A stretch of 20,758 nucleotides of DNA from JAQGHR01 sp031411935. GTDB lineage: Bacteria > Planctomycetota > Planctomycetia > Isosphaerales > Isosphaeraceae. The position numbers and the translations under genes are program-made. The stretch spans positions 1 through 20,758 of the forward strand of contig JANOBY010000811.1 in NCBI GenBank assembly GCA_031411935.1, given 5' to 3'. Shown here one piece after another: positions 1 to 6,979 of the stretch. Under the pieces are notes generated by a model. It was given only the letters and a program-made list of their open reading frames with translations. It had not been told where the DNA came from and searched no databases. The first letter of the stretch is position 1. Every line of letters starts with the position of its first letter.

Positions 1-1
1 G

Positions 2-85
2 CGGCGGCCGAAGCAGTACCCGTTGATGAAGAAACCGCGATCAGAATTGCGCAACCACTTGATGAATCAAGGAGTTAGTGCTTAG
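2..85 (+). pseudogene. C-terminal tail of a probable IS transposase (partial at window edge)
   Basis: Frame 2 from the left edge reads RRPKQYPLMKKPRSELR and then a short tail ending in TAG at 83-85. A basic stretch of the type 'RRPKxYPLLxKPRxE' is, as I recall, typical of the extreme C-terminus of IS4-type transposases, and inverted-repeat sequence follows directly. Only about 27 residues lie in the window, so the family and intactness cannot be judged. It could be the end of a complete IS element extending left, or a remnant. Confidence 0.45.
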
Positions 86-98
86 CTTAATGCCATTC

Positions 99-155
99 GG
101 GTCAGGTACTTTATTCATCTTTCGAGCCCGCATCCCAGATATTTGGACCTGACCC
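99..155. repeat. Inverted repeat GGGTCAGGT / ACCTGACCC
   Basis: GGGTCAGGT at 99-107 is the exact reverse complement of ACCTGACCC at 147-155, with a 39-base spacer. It lies just after the transposase tail ending at 85. GGGTCAGGT-type ends often accompany transposase genes and REP-like repeats, so this may be the IS terminus or a REP-like element. No target-site duplication can be tested because the left end is outside the window. Confidence 0.4.
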
Positions 156-180
156 CTATTATGATTCATGCTGAACCTGA

Positions 181-212
181 CTTGGTGGGGATGCGTCTCC
201 ATCCCCACCAAG
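181..212. terminator. 13-bp perfect hairpin after the 230-688 gene
   Basis: CTTGGTGGGGATG (181-193) and CATCCCCACCAAG (200-212) are perfect complements around a 6-base loop. The hairpin begins 18 bases beyond the stop of the minus-strand gene 230-688, where a terminator would be expected. No clear U-tract follows on that strand, so it may instead be a REP-type palindrome. Confidence 0.45.
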
Positions 213-229
213 GACGAGCGGGATTGGAG

Positions 230-688
230 TCAGATCGAATCGGGCGGGTTTCGCTCGAATGCGATCATCTCCCGGATCACGCGATCGATGTCGGGGTCCG
301 GCGAAACCCGGGGATTCGCCCCAGGCGGCGGTGTCGGATCGGCCGGGACGGGCCAGTAGGGAAATGCCGCCGCTTCGACATATCTACGGTAAAGATCATA
401 GTGATAGACCGAGGCACGATAGGCGGCGTACTCGCGAGGACCTCGTCCCTTGTACATACGGTCCTCGGCCTGTTCCAGGGTCTCGTCGTCCCGCTGGAAG
501 CTGTTGCATTCGTAAATCCCACCGGCTTCATGGATCAAGAGGTCATGGCTCTGGAGGTGGTAAGCAGCCAGCCGTCGGAAGTCCGCCTCGCGTCGTGTCA
601 CCGTTGTGGACGCAGCCAGGCCCAGGGCCGCCAACACCACGGCAACCATCATCCACCGCAGGGTCATTCGGAATCGCGGGATCCGCAT
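230..688 (-). CDS. Small membrane-anchored hypothetical protein
   Basis: This is a 152-residue protein. Its N-terminus (MRIPRFRMTLRWMMVAVVLAALGLAAS) has a basic start and one hydrophobic segment at about residues 10-27, giving a single-pass anchor or uncleaved signal. The 'TLRWMMVAVVLAA' opening resembles a common group of uncharacterised planctomycete proteins. The rest is soluble and charged, with Tyr- and Arg-rich stretches (RGPREYAAYRASVYHYD) and a Pro-rich segment near the C-terminus; no enzyme motif is visible. GGAGG lies 8 bases before the ATG and supports this start. The function is unknown. Confidence 0.7.
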   Translation of the reverse strand: MRIPRFRMTLRWMMVAVVLAALGLAASTTVTRREADFRRLAAYHLQSHDLLIHEAGGIYECNSFQRDDETLEQAEDRMYKGRGPREYAAYRASVYHYDLYRRYVEAAAFPYWPVPADPTPPPGANPRVSPDPDIDRVIREMIAFERNPPDSI

Positions 689-826
689 GGTCCGGTCCTC
701 CCGAGAGCAGGATCTGTCATTGCCCGGGACCTGTGAGTGGATCCGGAACCTTGGATCGTCCCAGGCTCACGATCCAACTCCAAGATTCCCGACCTGTTCT
801 TCGTCCAAAAGACCGTGGTGGACGGG

Positions 827-1444
827 TCATTCCTCCCCTTCCGGCCAGCGGTCGGCCACAGCGAAGAGGCGGGCCAGGGGGAGGGCGAAGCCGGGGAGGA
901 GTGGGGTCGTGTACGAGTCTTGCTCGCCGAGGGTTTTGGGCTCGGCTTCCGGCGTGGCGTAGTCGACGACCGTCATGGTCTTCTGGAACCGATCCACGAT
1001 CAGGTATTCGCGGGCGCCGATCTTCGCGTATTCGTCGCGTTTGGTCTCGTAGTCACGCTTGCGGCTGGATCGGCCCTTGGAGACGAATTCGACGATGATC
1101 GTGGGCGGGTCCGCCTTCACGGGCAAGCGGCCCAGACCGGCCCAGATCACGCGGTCGGCGCGGCGACGGTTGGGGGTGGAGTGGATCGTTTCTTCGGAGA
1201 GAGTGGCGTCGAGCGAATCCCCCTCGGGGTGATCGTCCTTGTATCTGCGCAAGAGGTACTCAAACTCGCCGTTGGGGTCACGCTCCTGCTTTTTCGGGCT
1301 TGGCGACACGACGAGCACCTCGTTGATAAGTTCGTAACGCCACCCGGACTCGAATCGCGCGGCGTCGAACTCCTCGGGCGTGAGCAGCATGCCCGCGGAA
1401 CGAGGGCCCAGTTTCAGTCTTGATGATGCCGATGCGGAGGCCAT
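827..1444 (-). CDS. Uma2 family endonuclease (DUF820)
   Basis: A 205-residue protein of the Uma2 family, a PD-(D/E)xK-like nuclease fold greatly expanded in planctomycetes and cyanobacteria. The opening GWRYELINEVLVVSPSP (about 34-50) is the usual substrate-side strand pair. Candidate active-site residues are D97 in RRADRV, E119 in IIVEFVSKG and K135 in DYETKRDEY, followed by the core strand REYLIVDRFQKTMTVVDY. Length is normal for the family. A GAGGG sits about 7 bases before the ATG; a start at MLLTPEEF (1387) is an alternative. It lies 43 bases downstream of the TPR protease and probably shares its transcript. The biological role of the family is not established. Confidence 0.85.
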   Translation of the reverse strand: MASASASSRLKLGPRSAGMLLTPEEFDAARFESGWRYELINEVLVVSPSPKKQERDPNGEFEYLLRRYKDDHPEGDSLDATLSEETIHSTPNRRRADRVIWAGLGRLPVKADPPTIIVEFVSKGRSSRKRDYETKRDEYAKIGAREYLIVDRFQKTMTVVDYATPEAEPKTLGEQDSYTTPLLPGFALPLARLFAVADRWPEGEE

Positions 1445-1487
1445 GCGAAGTCCCTCGATCCTCGGGTTCGGGTGAAAGCCTCCCGTT

Positions 1488-4322
1488 TCACTTCGCTTCG
1501 CCCATCTCGTCCTTCAAGGCCTTGGCCTCGGGGTGCTCGGGGTCGGCCTTGAGGACGGCTTCGAGCGTGGCCCTGGCGTCGTCGGCTTTTCCGGCGGCCT
1601 TCTGGGCCCTGGCGAGCTTGACCTTCACGTCGTTGGGCTTCTTGGCCTTGAGGTCGATGGCGGTCTGGTATTCCTCGATGGCCTGGTCGTGCTTCTTCGT
1701 TTCCATCATCGCGTCGGCCAGGACGATGTGGTTGGCGGGGTCGTAGACCTGGACGTAGAGGCATTCCCGGCCCCACTTCTCGGCCTCGTCGAAGTTGCCC
1801 GCCTTGAGGTGGTAGTCGGCCAGGGTCTTTCGCACCGAGAGGTCGTCGGCGTCGTTGGCCGCGATCATGGCGAGGTCTTCCAGGAGCTTGGCCTGGTTCT
1901 TCTGGCGGAGGTGGACGCGGGCGAGGCCGGCGATCCACTTGGTCTGCGCGGGGTCGTCCTTGCGGGCCATCTCGTAGAGCTTTTCGGCCTCGTCGAGCTT
2001 GCCGGCCTTCATCTGGAGCTCGGCAAGCAGGTCGATCACGCGCTCGTTGGGGTTGTCCATGTCGAGTGCGGGCTCGAGGATCTCGAGCGCGGCGGAGTTG
2101 TCGCCGATCGACTGCATGAGCCGGGCCTTCACGTACGAGGCCAGCGGGTGATGCGGCTTGGCTTCGAGGGCCTTGTCGGCGAAGGGCCGGGCCTCGCGAA
2201 GCTCGCGGCGGGCGAAGTGTTCGTAGGCCATCTTGGCGTTGAGGTCGGCGTCGTCGGGCTTCTGCTTGAGCATCTGCTGGAGCTTGGAGAAGGGGATTTT
2301 TTCCTCGTCGTCCACGCGGGCGCGGATGGTCTTCACCACGGCGTCCAGGTGCTCAAGGTACTCCGCCTCGAAGTCCTTCTTGTCCACGTTGAAGCTGGCC
2401 TTGATGGCCTGCTCGGTGGTGAGGCCACGACGGTAGGCGGCGAGCATCTTGATGTTCGCGTCCTCTCCGAATCGCTTGACCATGTACTGGCCATAAAGCT
2501 GAGCCTGGCAGTAGGCCATGGAGCGGTCGGCGGCCTCATTCGGGCGGATGAACCCGAGGTTGATGGTGTCGAGGTTGTGGAGCTTCTTGCGCGAGGGGAC
2601 GCGATCGAGCAGAAGCTTGTTCCACTCCTGGGGCCGCGGGCTCTTCTCGCTCTCGACGGCGAGGCACTCGGTGTACCAGTGGGGGATGTTGAAGTCGGTC
2701 TGCTGGAGGTTGATCACGTGGGTCATCTCGTGCGTGATCACGCGGGCCCAGTTATACGGGCTCTTCATGGTCTGGGGGCTGGCCATGGCGATGATCTTGC
2801 CGGTGCATGCCCCCACGGTGGGGATGAAGGGCAGGCCCGTGGTGCGCCCGCTGAACCACTGGTGGTCCTTCATGATCTGGATCTTGGTCTTCGAGGGGAG
2901 GTCGAAGCCCAGGCGCTTCGCGGCGTCGTCGTGGATCTGCTCCAGGTAGCGGGACATGTACTTGCCGAGGAGCTTGTCCTGCCCCGGCAGGACCATCACG
3001 GCGTAGTGCTCGGTGTCGATGGTCTCGTACGAGGCGAGGTGCCGCAGGACCTTGAGCATGTTGTCGGCGCGGACGTTGAACGGGTCGGCGGCGAAGGCGG
3101 CGGTGAACAGGTCGTTGGCCTCGTCCTCGCGGCCGATCTGCATGTAGAGCATGCCCAGCCCGATGCGGGTGTCGGCGCGGCCGGGGTCGGCGGCGATCGA
3201 CTTGAGGAACGCGCGCTCGGCCGAATGGTACTTGCGGCGGTCGGCCAGGCGCTCGCCCAGCGAGGCGAAGAACTGCGAGGGCTTCGGGTTGTACGACAGG
3301 GCCACGGCCTCGGCGGCGCTCGCCCCCACGGGGTCGACGAGCAGCCGGTAGGCGGCGGCCAGGCGGCCCAGGGCGTCCTCGTCGCGGGGGTTCTCGGTCA
3401 CGGCTTTCTTGGCGGCGTCCAGGGCCTCGGTGAACTTCTCGTCCGAGATGTTCAGGTCGGCCAGGAGCACGTGCGCGGGGCCGTAGTGGGGGTTGACCTC
3501 CAGGGCGGTCTCGGCGCGTTTGCGGCCGGCGGCGAGCTTGTAGCCCTGCAGATCGGCCTGGCCCAGGGTCACGAGCAGCTCGGGGGCGCTGGAGTTGATG
3601 CGCTGGGCGCGGGTGAGCTCCTTCATGGCCGCGCGTTCGTTGTAGCCCGAGAGCAGGACCTTGCCCTGGAGCAAGGGGGACCGCCAGCACTTGGGGTCGG
3701 CCTTGAGCGCGGCCTCGTACAGGCCGTTCATGACCTCCTGCAGGGTCTCCTTCAGCTCCTCGCCGCGGGCGTTGTTGCGATAGTAGCGCTCGGCGGCCTG
3801 GCCGATGATGAGCAGGGCGTCGGCGTCCTTCGCGAGCTCGGCGGCGTGGTCGTTGTGGTAGTCGATGAACGTCTTGAAGGCGGCGTCGGCCTCGGCCTTC
3901 TTGCCCTGGGCTTCCAGCAATCGGGCGAGGGTCCATTTGGCGACGAGCTGGTCCTTGTCGATCTTCGTCGCGGCGTTGGCCAGGCTCTCGGCCTTGTCCC
4001 AGCGTCCGCGAGAGAACTCCAGGTCGGCGAGCGCGGCGGTGGCCTCGGCGCTCGGCTTGTCGCCGGTGGTCAGGGGCCGCAGGGTCGCGTCGGCCTTGTC
4101 ATATTCGCCGGTCTCGACCAGGGTCTCGGCCAGCCCCAGGGCGATCTTGATCTTCGCGGATTCGTCCTTCTCATCCTTCGCCAGGGCCTCGTAGGCCTCG
4201 ACCGCCTCGGCATACTTGCCCGTGCGGTGGAGGAGCCGGGCCTTGCCCAGCGCCTCGGCATCGGCCGCGAGGGCGAACGTGGGCGCGACCAGCAAGAAGA
4301 AACACGTCAGGGTCCAGCGCAT
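1488..4322 (-). CDS. Secreted TPR protein with a gluzincin (peptidase MA-like) domain
   Basis: A 944-residue protein with a signal peptide (MRWTLTCFFLLVAPTFALAA). Tetratricopeptide repeats run from about residue 25 to 410 (for example GKYAEAVEAYEALAKDE). A zinc-protease segment then occupies about 420-650, and a second set of TPRs runs to the C-terminus. The protease segment has HEMTH at 531-535 and WYTECLAVE at about 549-557, giving the HExxH plus downstream Glu (about E552) expected of gluzincins. Its tail (FGEDANIKMLAAYRRGL, then FEAEYLEHL) resembles peptidase MA proteins. TPRs on both sides suggest an envelope protein that docks a partner; the substrate is unknown. GAGG lies before the ATG. 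It is first in a minus-strand pair with a Uma2 gene and diverges from the gene at 4519. Confidence 0.85.
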   Translation of the reverse strand: MRWTLTCFFLLVAPTFALAADAEALGKARLLHRTGKYAEAVEAYEALAKDEKDESAKIKIALGLAETLVETGEYDKADATLRPLTTGDKPSAEATAALADLEFSRGRWDKAESLANAATKIDKDQLVAKWTLARLLEAQGKKAEADAAFKTFIDYHNDHAAELAKDADALLIIGQAAERYYRNNARGEELKETLQEVMNGLYEAALKADPKCWRSPLLQGKVLLSGYNERAAMKELTRAQRINSSAPELLVTLGQADLQGYKLAAGRKRAETALEVNPHYGPAHVLLADLNISDEKFTEALDAAKKAVTENPRDEDALGRLAAAYRLLVDPVGASAAEAVALSYNPKPSQFFASLGERLADRRKYHSAERAFLKSIAADPGRADTRIGLGMLYMQIGREDEANDLFTAAFAADPFNVRADNMLKVLRHLASYETIDTEHYAVMVLPGQDKLLGKYMSRYLEQIHDDAAKRLGFDLPSKTKIQIMKDHQWFSGRTTGLPFIPTVGACTGKIIAMASPQTMKSPYNWARVITHEMTHVINLQQTDFNIPHWYTECLAVESEKSPRPQEWNKLLLDRVPSRKKLHNLDTINLGFIRPNEAADRSMAYCQAQLYGQYMVKRFGEDANIKMLAAYRRGLTTEQAIKASFNVDKKDFEAEYLEHLDAVVKTIRARVDDEEKIPFSKLQQMLKQKPDDADLNAKMAYEHFARRELREARPFADKALEAKPHHPLASYVKARLMQSIGDNSAALEILEPALDMDNPNERVIDLLAELQMKAGKLDEAEKLYEMARKDDPAQTKWIAGLARVHLRQKNQAKLLEDLAMIAANDADDLSVRKTLADYHLKAGNFDEAEKWGRECLYVQVYDPANHIVLADAMMETKKHDQAIEEYQTAIDLKAKKPNDVKVKLARAQKAAGKADDARATLEAVLKADPEHPEAKALKDEMGEAK

Positions 4323-4518
4323 GGTGCCGACCTCGCTTCCGTGGTGGTGGGTCTTTGAAGGCGGGGGCGGAAAGAGAGCGAGAGGGCAGCTCCGCCCGAA
4401 TCATGATCCTTCTAGCTTAACGGACGGGGACCGGGCCCTGCCAGGGTTCGATTGCCGGGTCAAGCCCCCTGTGCCATACTCATGCGGTGGGCAGACCCAT
4501 CGCGGAGGGGCCGAAGCC

Positions 4519-5394
4519 ATGGCAAGCGCGACCGAAACGCGGGTTGTTTGGACCGTCAAGGACCTTCTGGACCGGCTCGGGCCGATGCAGCTCATCCGCA
4601 TCCGGTTCGACCCGACGCTCGGCACCGCGACCGAGGACGATCACCTGGCCATCATCAACCGCGAGGAGAAATGCCGCCTCGAACTGTACGACGGGATGCT
4701 GGTCGAGAAGCCGATGGGCCTGCGCGAGGCCACGGCGAGGCTCTCCCCCACCTTCGTCGATTGGACCGTCGAGGAACTCCTCGAACGGTTCGGGCCGATG
4801 CCCCTGGACCGCCTCCGCTTCAACTCCACTCCCGGAAACGCCACCGAGGACGACCTGCTCGCGATCCTCGACCGCGAGAAACGCCTGCTTGAGCTGGTCG
4901 ACGGGTTCCTCGTGGAGAAGACGATGGGTTGGTTTGAAGCCTGCCTGGCCATGGAACTCGGACGCCTCATCGGGAATTTCGTCAAGGAGAGAGGTCTGGG
5001 CGTGGTTGCCGGGGCCGACGGCATGTACCGGATGAGCACGAAGTTCGTCCGCCTGCCCGACGTCTCGTTTATCCCCCTGGACCGCCTGCCCAACCGCCGA
5101 GTCCCGGAAGTCCGGGTCTGCCCGTTCATCCCCTCGCTCGCGGTGGAGGTCCTGAGCAAGAACAACACCCGCAAGGAGATGGACGCGAAGTTAATCGAGT
5201 ACTTCCAGAGCGGTGTCCTCCTCGTGTGGTACGTCGATGCCGCAAAGAAGACGGTGCGTGTTTACACGTCGCCCGAGACCTCGATCCTCCTCGACCGCAC
5301 TCAGACACTCGACGGTGGCGACGTGCTGCCCGGCTTCGAGCTTCCGCTGTCCGACCTGTTCGACGACCCGATTGCGGAGGACTTGCCTTCATGA
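4519..5394 (+). CDS. Uma2 family endonuclease with duplicated N-terminal segment
   Basis: A 291-residue protein. I chose ATG 4519 because GGAGGGG lies 8 bases upstream and the recognisable protein starts there. Residues about 10-80 (WTVKDLLDRLGPMQLIRIRF) are repeated at 81-151 (WTVEELLERFGPMPLDRLRF), both running through a (Y/V)DG(M/F)LVEK(P/T)MG motif. A single Uma2 catalytic region follows the second copy: RLPDVSF (D181), SLAVEVLSKNN (E210), MDAKLIEYF (K224), then VLLVWYVDAAKKTVRVY. Uma2 proteins normally have one such N-terminal segment, so the first copy is an extra half-domain. The stop overlaps the next start (ATGA), implying co-translation with the DUF4275-like gene. Confidence 0.85.
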   Translation: MASATETRVVWTVKDLLDRLGPMQLIRIRFDPTLGTATEDDHLAIINREEKCRLELYDGMLVEKPMGLREATARLSPTFVDWTVEELLERFGPMPLDRLRFNSTPGNATEDDLLAILDREKRLLELVDGFLVEKTMGWFEACLAMELGRLIGNFVKERGLGVVAGADGMYRMSTKFVRLPDVSFIPLDRLPNRRVPEVRVCPFIPSLAVEVLSKNNTRKEMDAKLIEYFQSGVLLVWYVDAAKKTVRVYTSPETSILLDRTQTLDGGDVLPGFELPLSDLFDDPIAEDLPS

Positions 5395-5864
5395 CCGAGG
5401 GGGAGACCCGGCGAGGCCGATACGATTTGATCCTGGATCGCTGCGGAGGCGTGCTCGAACCGCTTCAAGGGCACGATCGCTGGGGCGCCATGCAGCGATG
5501 GCGCGAGGTCTATGCCGCCCCGCTCCATGCGGCCACGGGCCGGTGGACGTATCGCGGTTACGATTGGAATGTGTTCAGCGCCGGTTACGCCCGGGCCCTC
5601 GACGGACGCCATGCCGTCGAGGAGTACGAACTCCAGAAGGCCGAGACGTTCCTCATCTGCCCGAAGCCCGAGGCACTGCCGGCATACCGGGTCGCGGGCG
5701 GGACGTTGCCCGACTTCCGAGAGCTTTACGAGGACATCACCGTCTGGCCCGACGACCTCTCGTGGACCATGGCCTTCTCGCACGAGGAGCTCCTCTTTTT
5801 CAGCCGCGCGGAGTGGATCTCTTCGCCGGTGACCGGGCGGCAACGCCCCCGCCGCCACTGGTGA
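5391..5864 (+). CDS. DUF4275-like hypothetical protein
   Basis: A 157-residue soluble protein whose ATG (5391) overlaps the TGA of the Uma2 gene as ATGA, so the two are probably translationally coupled. The order of conserved-looking features matches what I recall of DUF4275: WREVYAAPLH, then YDWNVFSAGYARALDG, then ETFLICP, then DITVWPDDLSWTMAFSHEE and FFSRAEW. DUF4275 has no known biochemical function. The usual GPYF after the THE/SHE motif appears altered to LLFF. No signal peptide or membrane segment is seen. The family call is from memory and moderate. Confidence 0.6.
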   Translation: MTEGETRRGRYDLILDRCGGVLEPLQGHDRWGAMQRWREVYAAPLHAATGRWTYRGYDWNVFSAGYARALDGRHAVEEYELQKAETFLICPKPEALPAYRVAGGTLPDFRELYEDITVWPDDLSWTMAFSHEELLFFSRAEWISSPVTGRQRPRRHW

Positions 5865-5909
5865 GCGGCTATAGGGATTCCTCACGCGTTCACGGCCCCT
5901 TCTCGCGGA

Positions 5910-5938
5910 TTGAGGACGATCCTCCCTCGTGATAACAT
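5910..5938 (+). promoter_or_regulatory. Putative sigma70-type promoter for the 5990 gene
   Basis: TTGAGG (5910-5915), a 17-base spacer and TAACAT (5933-5938) match a -35/-10 pair at 4/6 each. They lie 52 bases before the ATG at 5990, in a short gap after the preceding gene. The match is moderate and could be chance. Confidence 0.35.
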
Positions 5939-5989
5939 CGATCTTTTGCCGATCCGCGATCACCCCCCTTCTCCAATCCGGGTCGAACG

Positions 5990-6811
5990 ATGCCCCACGG
6001 GACTGAAGGCTATCGGCTTGTCCTGTTCGCCTCGCCCGAAGACCCTTCGGCCGTCCGCGATTTGATGGCGGGCGTGACGGGCATCCACCCGACCGACGCC
6101 ATGCAGTGGGTGGCCCGGGCCCCCGGCGTGTGGCCCCGGCCTCTGTCTCAGGATGAGGCGAAGCGGCTTCTGGATGGGCTTTTCGACCTGGGCGTCCCGG
6201 CCGAGGCCCGTCGCGCCGACCTGTTCCCGAAGCTCACCCCCCCACGCACGATCCACATCGCGGCCTGCCTGGACGAGGGCTTCCGCGTAGGGGGCCTGCG
6301 CGGGGAGCCCACGCACTGGGTCCCGTGGGACCGCGTGGAGGTGATCGCCGCGGGCCGCGTGGAGGTGCCCGACGAGTTCCGCGACGTGCATCCCCCCTCG
6401 TGGGTCTCGGCCGCCACGTCCGGGCTCCGCGCCATCCTCAGGAAGCCGCAGAGCCAGGCCCGTCGCCGGCGCGCCACGAGGATCATGCACGAGCCGAGGG
6501 GCGAGGTGCTCCTGGTGCGCCGCGACCCGATGATCTGCTTCCGCGTGATCGAGAACCAGATGAACTACGCCTACCTGGGCGAGGGGCTCCGGCCCAGCGC
6601 CTCCGAGAATTTCCCCCTGCTCTTGAAAGACCTCCGCGACCGCGCGACCGGGGCCTACATCACGCCCACGACCGAGAGCCTGCTGGAAGGCGGCCCCGCC
6701 GAGGACTGGGCGTTCGCGTCGTCGCAGGCCCTGATCGACTACGCCACGCTCAGGCTCCTCTGGAGCTGGTACCGCAAGGACCGCGACGCCGACCGGCACA
6801 CCACGTCCTGA
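5990..6811 (+). CDS. Conserved hypothetical protein
   Basis: A 273-residue protein without a signal peptide. Residues 7-75 (YRLVLFASPEDPSAVRDLMAGVTGIHPTDAM..., with PGVWPRPLSQDEAKRLLDGL and LGVPAEAR) have the alpha/beta rhythm and 'v.GlhptdAm..va..PgvwP..L' pattern seen in planctomycete proteins that resemble the ribosomal L7/L12 C-terminal fold; this is an inference. The middle is polar, with an Arg-rich patch (QARRRRATR). The C-terminal part (FRVIENQMNYAYLGEGL, then WAFASSQALIDYATLRLLWSWY) is hydrophobic and aromatic-rich. No catalytic motif was recognised. There is no strong Shine-Dalgarno sequence before the ATG. It converges on the S8 protease gene. Confidence 0.7.
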   Translation: MPHGTEGYRLVLFASPEDPSAVRDLMAGVTGIHPTDAMQWVARAPGVWPRPLSQDEAKRLLDGLFDLGVPAEARRADLFPKLTPPRTIHIAACLDEGFRVGGLRGEPTHWVPWDRVEVIAAGRVEVPDEFRDVHPPSWVSAATSGLRAILRKPQSQARRRRATRIMHEPRGEVLLVRRDPMICFRVIENQMNYAYLGEGLRPSASENFPLLLKDLRDRATGAYITPTTESLLEGGPAEDWAFASSQALIDYATLRLLWSWYRKDRDADRHTTS

Positions 6812-6849
6812 GCGCCAGGGCCCCCCGCCGGGCCGGGATCCCAGGGCGG

Positions 6850-6931
6850 CCGGGTGGCACTGTTGGCTTGCCCACCAGTGCGTTTGGCCGCGCCCCGCAG
6901 CACTGGTGGGCAAGCCACCAGTGCCACCCGG
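6850..6931. repeat. Nested palindrome (REP/MITE-like) between convergent genes
   Basis: Arms 6850-6880 and 6901-6931 are complementary over 31 bases with one mismatch (T at 6862), around a 20-base loop. Each arm is itself a small hairpin (CACTGGTGG with CCACCAGTG in the right arm). The element fills the gap between the stops of 5990-6811 (plus) and 6980-8377 (minus), so it can act as a two-way terminator. The two-level palindrome suggests a dispersed REP or MITE family. Confidence 0.75.
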
Positions 6932-6979
6932 ATGCATTCTGAACGGGGAGGTGAGGTCCCCGTCCCGGGGCGGTTGGGC

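Noticed and set aside
1533..4358. A 941-codon open frame on the plus strand opposite the TPR protease
   Set aside because: Its translation is Gly/Leu/Val/Asp-rich without domains, and it lies exactly antisense to a gene with a signal peptide, TPRs and a zinc motif. It is a high-GC antisense shadow.
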